Source: an uncultured Collinsella sp.
GTDB lineage: Bacteria; Actinomycetota; Coriobacteriia; Coriobacteriales; Coriobacteriaceae
DNA length: 8,952 bases
Direction: 5' to 3'
Assembly: GCA_937934355.1 (NCBI GenBank)
Contig: CALGZY010000300.1
Span: 1-8,952, forward strand
Shown: piece by piece, positions 1-5,825 of the stretch
Layout: each line of letters begins with the position of its first letter
Numbering within the stretch: position 1 is the stretch's first letter
Position numbers and translations under genes: made by a program
Notes under the pieces: generated by a model
The model's input: only the letters and a program-made list of their open reading frames with translations
What the model was told of the DNA's origin: nothing
Database searches by the model: none

Positions 1-52
1 CGGTCAGCTTCTCGTGGATGTCGTCGACGTGATTGACTTCCATCTCTTCCAT
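1..52 (-). CDS. 5' end of an unidentified gene, cut by the window edge
   Basis: Only the first 17 codons are present, reading MEEMEVNHVDDIHEKLT. The start is chosen from a GGAGG ribosome binding site at 61-65 on the minus strand, 8 bases before the ATG at 50-52. A second in-frame ATG at 41-43 is possible but lies farther from that site. A candidate promoter with an extended -10 lies about 70 bases upstream, so the gene probably has its own transcript and is not the tail of the dtd transcript. The frame stays open upstream to a TAG at 98-100, so a slightly longer product from a rare start cannot be excluded. The visible residues are acidic and rich in Glu, Asp and His. I do not recognise the family and assign no function. 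Confidence 0.5.
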   Translation of the reverse strand, partial: MEEMEVNHVDDIHEKLT

Positions 53-119
53 GAACAGGGCCTCCAGAAGGTGCAATTCAAAAAGGGGATAATACTCCTA
101 AGATAGACAAAACTCTAAT

Positions 120-149
120 ACTATAGCACCCTGTTGTGGCCATACGCAA
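120..149 (-). promoter_or_regulatory. Candidate promoter for the gene at the left edge
   Basis: The minus strand reads TTGCGT (144-149), an 18-base spacer, then TATAGT (120-125). A TGC directly before the -10 makes it an extended -10. The predicted start point near 113 leaves a leader of about 60 bases before the ATG at 52. The heptamer TAATACT (plus strand) occurs at 90-96 and 116-122, the second overlapping the -10, and could be a paired operator. The site is inferred from consensus only. Confidence 0.45.
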
Positions 150-182
150 GTAGCTAAAAAAGCCCGGTCCCAAATTGACTAC

Positions 183-629
183 TTACAGACTATCGGTGTC
201 CAAGACGATGGTGAACGGACCGTCGTTGACAAGATCGACTTTCATATCGGCGCCAAAAATGCCGTGCGCCACGTGTTCGACATCTTGACGAACGAGCGTC
301 AGGAAGTACTCGTAGAGCTCGTTGGCAACATCGGGTGCGCCGGCATCCGTAAACGATGGGCGGCGACCGTGGCAGCAGTCGGCGAACAGCGTGAACTGCG
401 ACACCACGAGCACCTCGCCGTCGACATCGGCAAGTGCCAGATTGGTCTTGCCGTTCTCGTCCTCGTTGATACGCAGCCCGCGGAGCTTGCCCCACAGCTT
501 GTCGGCCTCGGCACGCGTATCGCCATGGCCCACACCCAGCAGCACCAGGTAGCCGCGTCCAATGCGGCCCACACACTCGCCGTCGACCGTCACGCCGGCG
601 TTGAGCACGCGCTGCACCACCGCACGCAT
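183..629 (-). CDS. dtd: D-aminoacyl-tRNA deacylase (Dtd)
   Basis: This cytosolic enzyme hydrolyses D-amino acids such as D-Tyr from mischarged tRNAs and so protects translation from D-residues. The 148-residue length is normal for the family. Signature motifs are visible: SQFTLFAD at residues 77-84 containing the conserved Thr80, GRRPSF at 88-93, and NDGPFT at 135-140 with the Gly-Pro pair (137-138) of the cross-subunit chirality-checking motif. The N-terminus MRAVVQRV is also typical. The start at 627-629 lies 3 bases after the rdgB stop, and its AGGAG ribosome binding site lies inside the last rdgB codons, so the two genes are very likely co-transcribed and translationally coupled. murI, which makes D-glutamate, sits three genes upstream in the same run, a sensible partner for D-residue editing, though that link is inference. 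No convincing intrinsic terminator follows. Confidence 0.97.
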   Translation of the reverse strand: MRAVVQRVLNAGVTVDGECVGRIGRGYLVLLGVGHGDTRAEADKLWGKLRGLRINEDENGKTNLALADVDGEVLVVSQFTLFADCCHGRRPSFTDAGAPDVANELYEYFLTLVRQDVEHVAHGIFGADMKVDLVNDGPFTIVLDTDSL

Positions 630-632
630 GGC

Positions 633-1274
633 CTACTCCTCGCCCGTCAGCTTGGCGGACAGATGCTCGAGCGCGTGGAAACGATGGCTGATGGCGTTCT
701 TCTCGTCAGCCGTCAGCTCGGCCATGGTCTTGCCCGGCGTGTCGACCGGCAGGAACAGCGGGTCATAGCCAAAACCATGGTCGCCGCGGCCCTCGTGCGC
801 GATAACGCCCTCGCAGGCGCCCTCGCCATAGGTAACCAGACCGTCCGTGTCGATGAGCGCGACGACGCTCATAAAGCGCGCGGTGCGGTCCTCATCTGCC
901 ACGCCTTCCAGGTTAACGAGAAGCTTGGCGTTGTTGGCGGCATCGTCGCCGTGCACGCCCGCATAGCGCGCGCTATACACACCGGGCTCACCGTCCAGCG
1001 CGTCGACGACCAAGCCCGAATCGTCGGCAATGGCCATAAGGCCCGTCTCCTCAACCGCGGCTTGGGCCTTGATGATGGCGTTCTCCAAAAACGTCGTGCC
1101 GTTTTCCTCGGGATCCTCAAAATCACCCAGCTGGCCGAGCGCCACAAAGCGCACCTCGGGCATGACCTTGCCCAAAATGGCCTCGATCTCGGTGAGCTTA
1201 TGAGCGTTTCCGGTTGCCACGACGATGGTCGCCGCCGGGTCGAGGGTGTCGATGTCAATCTTCTCAAGTGCCAT
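633..1274 (-). CDS. rdgB: XTP/dITP pyrophosphohydrolase (RdgB/HAM1 family)
   Basis: This is a house-cleaning nucleotidase. It hydrolyses dITP, ITP and XTP to the monophosphate and pyrophosphate, keeping deaminated purines out of DNA and RNA. All family blocks are present in the 213 residues: ATGNAHK at 20-26 (nucleotide and phosphate contacts), FLENAIIKA at 62-70, ADDSGLVVDAL at 83-93 with the metal-binding and catalytic acidic residues, GFGYDPLF at 167-174, and KTMAELTADEKNAISHR at 182-198. The protein is slightly longer than Escherichia coli RdgB because of about 15 extra N-terminal residues. The start is secure: an AGGAGG site at 1281-1286 lies 6 bases before the ATG, and no other Met is near. 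The gene follows rph after a 141-base gap and is coupled to dtd downstream. rph-rdgB adjacency is common in bacteria, which supports the call. Confidence 0.97.
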   Translation of the reverse strand: MALEKIDIDTLDPAATIVVATGNAHKLTEIEAILGKVMPEVRFVALGQLGDFEDPEENGTTFLENAIIKAQAAVEETGLMAIADDSGLVVDALDGEPGVYSARYAGVHGDDAANNAKLLVNLEGVADEDRTARFMSVVALIDTDGLVTYGEGACEGVIAHEGRGDHGFGYDPLFLPVDTPGKTMAELTADEKNAISHRFHALEHLSAKLTGEE

Positions 1275-1394
1275 GACTGGCCTCCTTGTCTCTATAGCAA
1301 GCCGCGTGAGGGGCGTTTGGGCACTTGACCTCTCCCCTCTCAGGCGATCGGACCTTTCAACGCAGCATTTCAGCAGATAAAACCTACCAAAATA
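1275..1394 (-). other. Spacer between rph and rdgB with a long-loop inverted repeat
   Basis: This spacer has no open frame of note. Apart from the rdgB ribosome binding site it contains an inverted repeat, GAGGGG against CCCCTC, with a loop of about 20 bases around 1308-1340. AACCT is repeated at 1381-1385 and 1395-1399. An extended -10-like TGCTATAGA on the minus strand (1291-1299) is too close to the ribosome binding site to serve rdgB convincingly. No known riboswitch is recognised. Confidence 0.35.
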
Positions 1395-1417
1395 AACCTG
1401 TCCCTTTTTGGCAGGTT
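1388..1417 (-). terminator. Weak intrinsic terminator or stem-loop at the end of rph
   Basis: On the minus strand, AACCTGCC (1410-1417) pairs with GGACAGGTT (1395-1403) around an AAAAAG loop. This gives eight base pairs with one bulged A. The U-rich stretch TTTATTTT begins in the 3' arm and continues past it. The 5' arm includes the last bases of the rph stop codon. The stem is modest and the U-tract is interrupted, so it may only attenuate transcription into rdgB or act as an mRNA 3' stabiliser. Confidence 0.4.
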
Positions 1418-2141
1418 AGGCGATGGCTTGGCGCTGAAGCTCGATGAGCTCGGCGACACCCTTGTCACCCAGGTCAAGCAGGGCGTTGAGGCATTTGCGG
1501 TCGAAGGGCGCCTGCTCGCCGGTGCCCTGGAGCTCGATCATCTCACCGGTATCGGTGGCGACGAGGTTCATGTCGACCTCGGCATGGCTGTCCTCGGAAT
1601 AATCGAGGTCAAGCAGCGTATTGCCGTCGACAACGCCCATAGAGATGGCAGCCACCTGGCCGGTAAGCGGGATGCGCTCGATCTTGCCCGCCTCGACCCA
1701 CATGGCGAGGGCGTCGTGCAGCGCCACCCAGGCGCCGGTGATGCTCGCTGTACGCGTGCCGCCATCGGCCTGAATCACATCGCAGTCGACGGTGACGGTG
1801 TACTCGCCGAGCGCCTTCATGTTGACGACGGTACGCAGGCTGCGGCCAATGAGGCGCTCGATCTCCATGGAGCGACCCTTGCGGTTGGCGTGCTCGCGCT
1901 TGCAGCGCTTGCCGGTCGACGCCGGCAGCATGGCGTATTTCGCGGTCACCCAGCCGGCCTTAGCTCCCTTTCGCCAGCCCGGCACGCCCTCCTCGATAGT
2001 GGCGGCGCACAGCACGCGCGTGTCACCGAACTCGGCCAAACACGAGCCGTGGGCGTGCTTCATGACGCCACGGGTGAGCTTAACGGGGCGCAACTCGTTG
2101 GCGGCGCGACCGTTGGCGCGGTTGACCTGCATGTACTCCAT
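1416..2141 (-). CDS. rph: Ribonuclease PH
   Basis: RNase PH is a phosphate-dependent 3'-to-5' exoribonuclease that trims tRNA precursors and forms a hexameric ring. The 241-residue length matches the family. Visible motifs are NRANGRAANELRPV near the N-terminus (7-20, usually RxDGRxxDxLRP), EIERLIGRSLR (93-103), and DVIQADGGTRTASITGA (121-137), whose GTR arginine (130) belongs to the phosphate-binding site. LDLDYSEDS (177-185) carries the conserved acidic residues. The start at 2139-2141 is supported by a GAAAGGAA ribosome binding site at 2148-2155 with about 6 bases of spacing. A second ATG three codons later (2130-2132) is a possible alternative and would not affect the domain. It lies 54 bases after murI and 141 bases before rdgB on the same strand. 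Confidence 0.97.
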   Translation of the reverse strand: MEYMQVNRANGRAANELRPVKLTRGVMKHAHGSCLAEFGDTRVLCAATIEEGVPGWRKGAKAGWVTAKYAMLPASTGKRCKREHANRKGRSMEIERLIGRSLRTVVNMKALGEYTVTVDCDVIQADGGTRTASITGAWVALHDALAMWVEAGKIERIPLTGQVAAISMGVVDGNTLLDLDYSEDSHAEVDMNLVATDTGEMIELQGTGEQAPFDRKCLNALLDLGDKGVAELIELQRQAIA

Positions 2142-2158
2142 AGAAATTTCCTTTCGGC

Positions 2159-2196
2159 AAAAGATGTGGCGAAGGCTTTGGCGGCTGCCTTACATC
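2159..2196 (-). other. Imperfect hairpin with short T run between murI and rph
   Basis: On the minus strand GATGT (2192-2196) can pair with ACATC (2163-2167). An inner AGGC/GCCT pairing and a TTTT (2159-2162) directly after the stem resemble a weak attenuator. It ends just before the rph ribosome binding site. Internal mismatches make it marginal. Confidence 0.2.
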
Positions 2197-3080
2197 TATT
2201 TCAGCTCATCGATATCGATATGTTCGATGCTCTTGAGCGGCTGACCAAAGATAAAGCTGCCCGCCACCGCAAACTCGGCAATGTTATCGGCCGTCGTGGC
2301 AAAACGATGCTGCGGCTCGGCGGCGTCGCCCGCCAGCTGCTCGCGGCGCGTGAGGATATCGGTCAGCTCGCGTGTGGTCTCCTCGGCGGAACTCACGACG
2401 CGCACCCCAGGCCCCAGCGCATGCCGGATAGGTCCCACCAACAGCGGGAAATGCGTACAGCCGAGCACCACGGTATCGATACCGTGGTCGCGCAGCGGCT
2501 CAACCGTGGCACCCACCAGCGCACGCACGGCAGGCGTATCGAAGATGTCCTCGTTCTCAAGCCACTGTTCCTGCAGATGTGCACCCGAGGCGAGCTCGTG
2601 TTCGACAACCTCGACAAAGCTCGAGGCAGGACAGCCGTATACATCGACGCCGGCATCTAGATCCTGAATGGCGCGCGTGTAGGCGCCCGAGCGAATAGTG
2701 AGGTTGGTAGCGAGCACGCCCACGCGACGCGTACGCGTGCTGTTGATTGCTGCACGGGCACCCGGCGCGATCACGCCGATCACGGGAACGTCGAGCACCT
2801 GCTGGGCCAAACGCAAGGCCGCAGCGGTCGCCGTGTTGCAGGCGATGACCATAATCTTGACGTCGTGCTTCGAAAGCCAACGACCCGCCTGCAGCGCAAA
2901 CGAGCGCACTTCATCCTCGGTGCGCGTGCCGTAGGGGCAGCGCTTGGTGTCGCCAAAGTAGTAGACGGACTCGTGCGGCAGCGCCGTCGCAATCGCGCGC
3001 GCAACCGTCAGACCGCCCAAACCAGAATCGAACACGCCAATCGGGCGCGTGTCGCCTGCCGGATTCTCGATATCGGACAT
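2196..3080 (-). CDS. murI: Glutamate racemase
   Basis: MurI interconverts L- and D-glutamate without cofactor and supplies D-Glu for the MurD step of peptidoglycan synthesis. The 294 residues show two pseudo-symmetric Asp/Glu-racemase halves. GVFDSGLGGLTV (15-26) includes the Asp18-Ser19 pair, YFGDTKRCPYG (41-51) is a substrate-loop motif, IACNTATA (79-86) carries the first catalytic cysteine Cys81, and LGCTHFPLL (206-214) carries the second, Cys208. Both catalytic cysteines are present, so the enzyme should be active. The start is the only ATG near the conserved N-terminus. The upstream GGTGAGG is close, 2-3 bases from the ATG, which suggests modest initiation or coupling to the upstream gene. 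It lies 51 bases after the HAD phosphatase and 54 bases before rph. Its presence next to murE fits a cell-wall precursor group. Confidence 0.97.
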   Translation of the reverse strand: MSDIENPAGDTRPIGVFDSGLGGLTVARAIATALPHESVYYFGDTKRCPYGTRTEDEVRSFALQAGRWLSKHDVKIMVIACNTATAAALRLAQQVLDVPVIGVIAPGARAAINSTRTRRVGVLATNLTIRSGAYTRAIQDLDAGVDVYGCPASSFVEVVEHELASGAHLQEQWLENEDIFDTPAVRALVGATVEPLRDHGIDTVVLGCTHFPLLVGPIRHALGPGVRVVSSAEETTRELTDILTRREQLAGDAAEPQHRFATTADNIAEFAVAGSFIFGQPLKSIEHIDIDELK

Positions 3081-3131
3081 TACCTCACCAGTCTCTCTCG
3101 AAAAGACATGTCCAAGTGCAGCGACGCCGCG

Positions 3132-4043
3132 CTACGAACGCGCCGCGACCAGCAGCTCTGCCGTCGCCGCCCAACCGTCGACAATTTTGCCGCGCGTAAC
3201 GAAAGCGTTCTCGCAGGCAGCCAGGAACTCGGGCGCGCCGGCGCTCGTCAGGCCATTCTCGACCAGGCAGAACGTGCCCACGTGATCGGCCATGTAGAAG
3301 TCGGACTCGGAATCGCCGAGCGCGAGCGTCTCCTCGCGCTCGATCCCCAGGTGCTCGCAGAAGCGCGCGATGGCAACGCCCTTGTTGAGACCCGCGGGGT
3401 TGATGTTGAATGCGCGACCGTCCTCGACGCGATCGAGCTCGAGCGTCGTCGGCTTGGACAGGTGAGTCAGATGGCCGTTGCAAGCCCAGATCAGACCGCA
3501 GCCGGCCTCGTCCAGGATGGCCTGAACCTCATCGTCGGGCACATCGCCGCGCATGCCGACGGTGACCTCACGGTATTTGTAGCCGGTCGACATGTCGTTG
3601 TGATACTCGATCTTGTGCGGCCAGCGGGCAAGGATCTTCTCGCACACGCCGGTCTGCTCGATCACCTGGTGCGGAGTAAGGCCGCAGACGGGGTCGTAAG
3701 GCATGTCGCCGGTCAGATACTCCCAATCGTTGGCCTTGAGGTCGTACATAACCAGGCCGCCCATCTCACCAATGTAGGAGTTGAGGCCGAGCACGCGCGC
3801 GTCCTCGTGGATCATGGTACGGTTGCGGCCCGAGGTGGGAACCACCTGAATGCCAGCACGAGCGAGCGCCACGACGGCCTCGACGAGTTTGGTCGAGGGG
3901 TTGCCGTCGTTGTCGCGCAGCACGCACGAGCCGGGTGCGAGCATCGTGGCATCCAGGTCGGTAAAGACGTACTTGACCTTGGCCAAGCGCTCGCGCATCT
4001 CGCCCGAAAGCTCAGCGACGGTCGGCAGGGTATTGTGGAACAT
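3132..4043 (-). CDS. HAD-superfamily hydrolase, Cof-like (subclass IIB) phosphatase
   Basis: This is a predicted cytosolic Mg-dependent phosphatase. Numbered from the longer upstream ATG, the four HAD motifs are FTDLDAT (41-47, nucleophile Asp43 and acid/base Asp45), PTSGR (83-87), the lysine of NKGVAI (Lys235), and LGDSESDF (256-263, metal-binding acids). The long stretch between motifs II and III corresponds to a C2-type cap, as in Cof-like sugar-phosphate phosphatases and mannosyl-3-phosphoglycerate phosphatase. The substrate cannot be read from sequence. I chose the start at 4041-4043 (MFHNTLPT, 303 residues) because a CGGAG ribosome binding site at 4049-4053 lies 5 bases upstream. The longer start at 4083-4085 (317 residues) has no ribosome binding site. 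The gene sits between murE and murI, so a cell-wall or sugar-nucleotide role is possible but unproven. Confidence 0.85.
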   Translation of the reverse strand: MFHNTLPTVAELSGEMRERLAKVKYVFTDLDATMLAPGSCVLRDNDGNPSTKLVEAVVALARAGIQVVPTSGRNRTMIHEDARVLGLNSYIGEMGGLVMYDLKANDWEYLTGDMPYDPVCGLTPHQVIEQTGVCEKILARWPHKIEYHNDMSTGYKYREVTVGMRGDVPDDEVQAILDEAGCGLIWACNGHLTHLSKPTTLELDRVEDGRAFNINPAGLNKGVAIARFCEHLGIEREETLALGDSESDFYMADHVGTFCLVENGLTSAGAPEFLAACENAFVTRGKIVDGWAATAELLVAARS

Positions 4044-4048
4044 GATTA

Positions 4049-4053
4049 CTCCG
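4049..4053 (-). promoter_or_regulatory. Ribosome binding site that decides the HAD phosphatase start
   Basis: The minus strand reads ACGGAGTAATCATG, with CGGAG 5 bases before the ATG at 4041-4043. The alternative ATG at 4083-4085 is preceded by an AT-rich, purine-poor stretch without such a site. The first 14 residues of the longer model are therefore probably leader sequence. Confidence 0.65.
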
Positions 4054-4108
4054 TTTACGTAGAAGGGTTTGGACTTGGACGGCATGTTTTGATTGAGGGA
4101 ACACGCTT

Positions 4109-4141
4109 ATGGCGACAGCGCACTCAGGGCGCCGCCGCCAT
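4109..4141 (-). terminator. 13-bp GC-rich stem-loop just after murE
   Basis: In the minus-strand RNA, 4129-4141 pairs with 4109-4121 without interruption: thirteen pairs, two of them G-U, closed by a 7-base loop (4122-4128). On the plus strand the same two positions would be A-C mismatches, so the structure favours murE-strand RNA. It lies 9 bases after the murE stop. No U-tract follows, so it is either a U-less terminator, an mRNA 3' stabiliser or a processing site between murE and the HAD gene. Confidence 0.5.
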
Positions 4142-4150
4142 CATGGTTCA

Positions 4151-5713
4151 TTAGTCAAACTGGGTAACATCGATTAGGCGATTGGCCAGCGAAAGGTCGC
4201 TCTCGATGGGCACGAACTCGTCGCCCACGTGCATGAGCTCCTCGTCACCCTTTGCCAGCAGCAAGACAATGGTGGGAGCATCGGGGTTGACGTACTCCTC
4301 GCGCGCCGCCTTGAACGCCGCATGCACGGCAGCTTCGCGGTCGAGGATGATCTTGTTCGGCGTATCGTCGGGAACATGCTCGGCAAGCTCGCGACAGACC
4401 TTCATCGGGTCTTCGTGAGCTGGATCCTCGTTGGCAAAGATCATCAGGTCGGAATACGGTGCGGCCTCGCGTGGCAATTGCTCGCGGCGCTCCTGAGCCT
4501 TGCCGCCGGCGGCGCCAAACAGCGCAATGACGGGGCTGGCGGGAAACGCGCGCTTGACCGACGAGAAAAGCGAACGGAACGAAAGCTGGTTGTGTGCATA
4601 GTCAACGACGCAGATCACGCGGCCGTCCTTCGACTCCACGACCTCCATGCGGCCCGGCACACGCAGTTCGGAGAGGCCCTTCTTGATAGCCTCGATACCG
4701 ATGCCGATCTCGCGCGCAGCGGCGATAGCGACCAGCGCGTTTTCCACGTTAAAGTCGCCCGCGATACCCAGCAGGACCTTCTCCCCCGCCTCGGGCTCGT
4801 CGGCGCTCATGCCGTGCAAGTTGAACTCGATGTTAAAGCCGAGCATGCGGACATCGCTCGCCCACAGGCTTGCCTCGGGATGCTCGACGCCAACGGTCAC
4901 CAAGCGCTCGGCCGTCGACGCTGCCTCTAGCACACGGTCAACCTCATCGGTGCCCAGATTCACCACGGCGGTCTTAGCCTGATCAAAGATCCTGAGCTTG
5001 CTCTCAAAATAATCCTCGAAGGTCGGGTGTTCGATCGGCGAGATGTGGTCGCGGCCGATGTTGAGGAAGCACGCCACGTCAAACGGCAGATTCTCGACGC
5101 GTTGGTACTTGAGCGCCTGGCTCGAGACCTCCATGACCATGGACTGGCGACCGGACGTGCGGCAGTTGGCGATATGGCGCCAGACCTCGGGGGCCTCGGG
5201 CGTGGTGTTGGTGCTCTCGTAGCACTCGATACCATCGTCGGTACTCACCGAGCCGATCATGCCGCAGGACTCGCCCGCCGCCTTGATGATGGACTGGAGC
5301 ATAAAAGCGGCCGTGGTCTTTCCCTTGGTGCCGGTGATGCCCACGATCTTGATGTCGTGGTCGGGACGGTCGTAGACCTCCGGCGGCAACAGGGCCATGG
5401 CCGTGCGAACACTATCAACAACCAGCATCGCAGCACCGCTCTCCTGCGCCAGCGGCTCCAGAGACTCGACCAGCGACTCCTCGCACACAAATGCAACGGC
5501 GCCCGCATCGAGCGCCATGCTCAAAAACGCGGGCTTAAAGGCAGCACCTTTGCAAAAGAACACGTCACCTGCCGAGACCGCGCGCGAATCAAACGAGCAA
5601 CCGGTCACGGCACGCTCGTCAACCTGCTCTGATGCGCGCAGCTCGCCGCACACATCGAGCAGCTTGGCAAGCGTATCGACCGTGGTCACGGTCGCGGAAT
5701 CCGAATGGTGCAT
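4151..5713 (-). CDS. murE: UDP-N-acetylmuramyl-tripeptide synthetase (MurE), likely L-lysine/ornithine-adding type
   Basis: MurE adds the third, diamino residue to UDP-MurNAc-L-Ala-D-Glu in the cytosol, using ATP. The 520 residues show the standard three domains. The N-terminal UDP-binding domain has FDSRAVSAGDVFF (41-53). The central ATPase domain has the P-loop GITGTKGKTT (125-134), NTTPEAP (169-175), EVSSQAL (195-201) and NIGRDHISPIEHPTFEDYFESK (218-239), whose Lys239 fits the carbamylated lysine. The C-terminal domain has VPGRMEVV (352-359) and VDYAHN (370-375). The position that reads DNPR in diaminopimelate-adding enzymes is here EDPAHEDP (429-436). This resembles DNPANDDP of staphylococcal and DDPNNEDP of streptococcal lysine-adding MurE, so Lys or Orn is the likely substrate. 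An AAAGGTG site (5718-5724) lies 4 bases before the ATG. A promoter is likely in the 112 bases after asnB. Confidence 0.95.
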   Translation of the reverse strand: MHHSDSATVTTVDTLAKLLDVCGELRASEQVDERAVTGCSFDSRAVSAGDVFFCKGAAFKPAFLSMALDAGAVAFVCEESLVESLEPLAQESGAAMLVVDSVRTAMALLPPEVYDRPDHDIKIVGITGTKGKTTAAFMLQSIIKAAGESCGMIGSVSTDDGIECYESTNTTPEAPEVWRHIANCRTSGRQSMVMEVSSQALKYQRVENLPFDVACFLNIGRDHISPIEHPTFEDYFESKLRIFDQAKTAVVNLGTDEVDRVLEAASTAERLVTVGVEHPEASLWASDVRMLGFNIEFNLHGMSADEPEAGEKVLLGIAGDFNVENALVAIAAAREIGIGIEAIKKGLSELRVPGRMEVVESKDGRVICVVDYAHNQLSFRSLFSSVKRAFPASPVIALFGAAGGKAQERREQLPREAAPYSDLMIFANEDPAHEDPMKVCRELAEHVPDDTPNKIILDREAAVHAAFKAAREEYVNPDAPTIVLLLAKGDEELMHVGDEFVPIESDLSLANRLIDVTQFD

Positions 5714-5751
5714 CTTTCACCTTTCTCAGCCATTTGGCAGGGACGGTTTTC

Positions 5752-5757
5752 ATAGTA
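5752..5757 (-). promoter_or_regulatory. murE: Candidate -10 element for murE
   Basis: TACTAT on the minus strand lies between the asnB terminator and murE, giving a predicted leader of about 30 bases. The matching -35 is poor: a T-rich run belonging to the terminator tail lies about 16-18 bases upstream. The preceding strong terminator implies that some promoter must lie here, and this is the best candidate seen. Confidence 0.4.
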
Positions 5758-5775
5758 ACTGAAACGTGCTCGCGC

Positions 5776-5800
5776 AAAAACGGCTCCCGGAGGAGCCGTT
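5776..5800 (-). terminator. Intrinsic terminator of asnB
   Basis: On the minus strand, AACGGCTCC (5792-5800) pairs perfectly with GGAGCCGTT (5779-5787) around a 4-base TCCG loop. The transcript then runs into a T tract (5776-5780, overlapping the last stem bases). It lies 25 bases after the asnB stop and separates asnB from murE. Confidence 0.92.
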
Positions 5801-5825
5801 ACGCGCAGGCGTTCGTAAGCCGAGG

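Noticed and set aside
156..182. T tract after dtd as an intrinsic terminator
   Set aside because: The six T on the minus strand are not preceded by a stable stem. Only a 6-bp AAGTAG/CTACTT pairing across the tract exists.
1291..1299. Extended -10-like TGCTATAGA as an rdgB promoter
   Set aside because: The predicted start point would fall inside the AGGAGG ribosome binding site, and no -35 is seen.
264..1328. Long plus-strand open frame opposite dtd and rdgB
   Set aside because: It lies entirely antisense to two motif-complete genes. Its translation has low-complexity Ala/Val/His/Arg content and no recognisable domain, as expected in high-GC DNA.
1325..1345. CTGAGAGGGG on the minus strand as a thiamine riboswitch core
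   Set aside because: The other conserved thiamine-riboswitch segments are absent, and rdgB is not a thiamine gene.
1428..2660. 410-codon plus-strand open frame opposite rph and murI
   Set aside because: It spans antisense to two clear genes and their spacer, without a domain or convincing start.
4044..4085. Longer 317-residue start for the HAD phosphatase
   Set aside because: No ribosome binding site precedes the upstream ATG, whereas the internal ATG at 4041-4043 has CGGAG at 5 bases.
2865..4154. 429-codon plus-strand open frame opposite murI and the HAD gene
   Set aside because: It is an antisense shadow frame with no family motifs.
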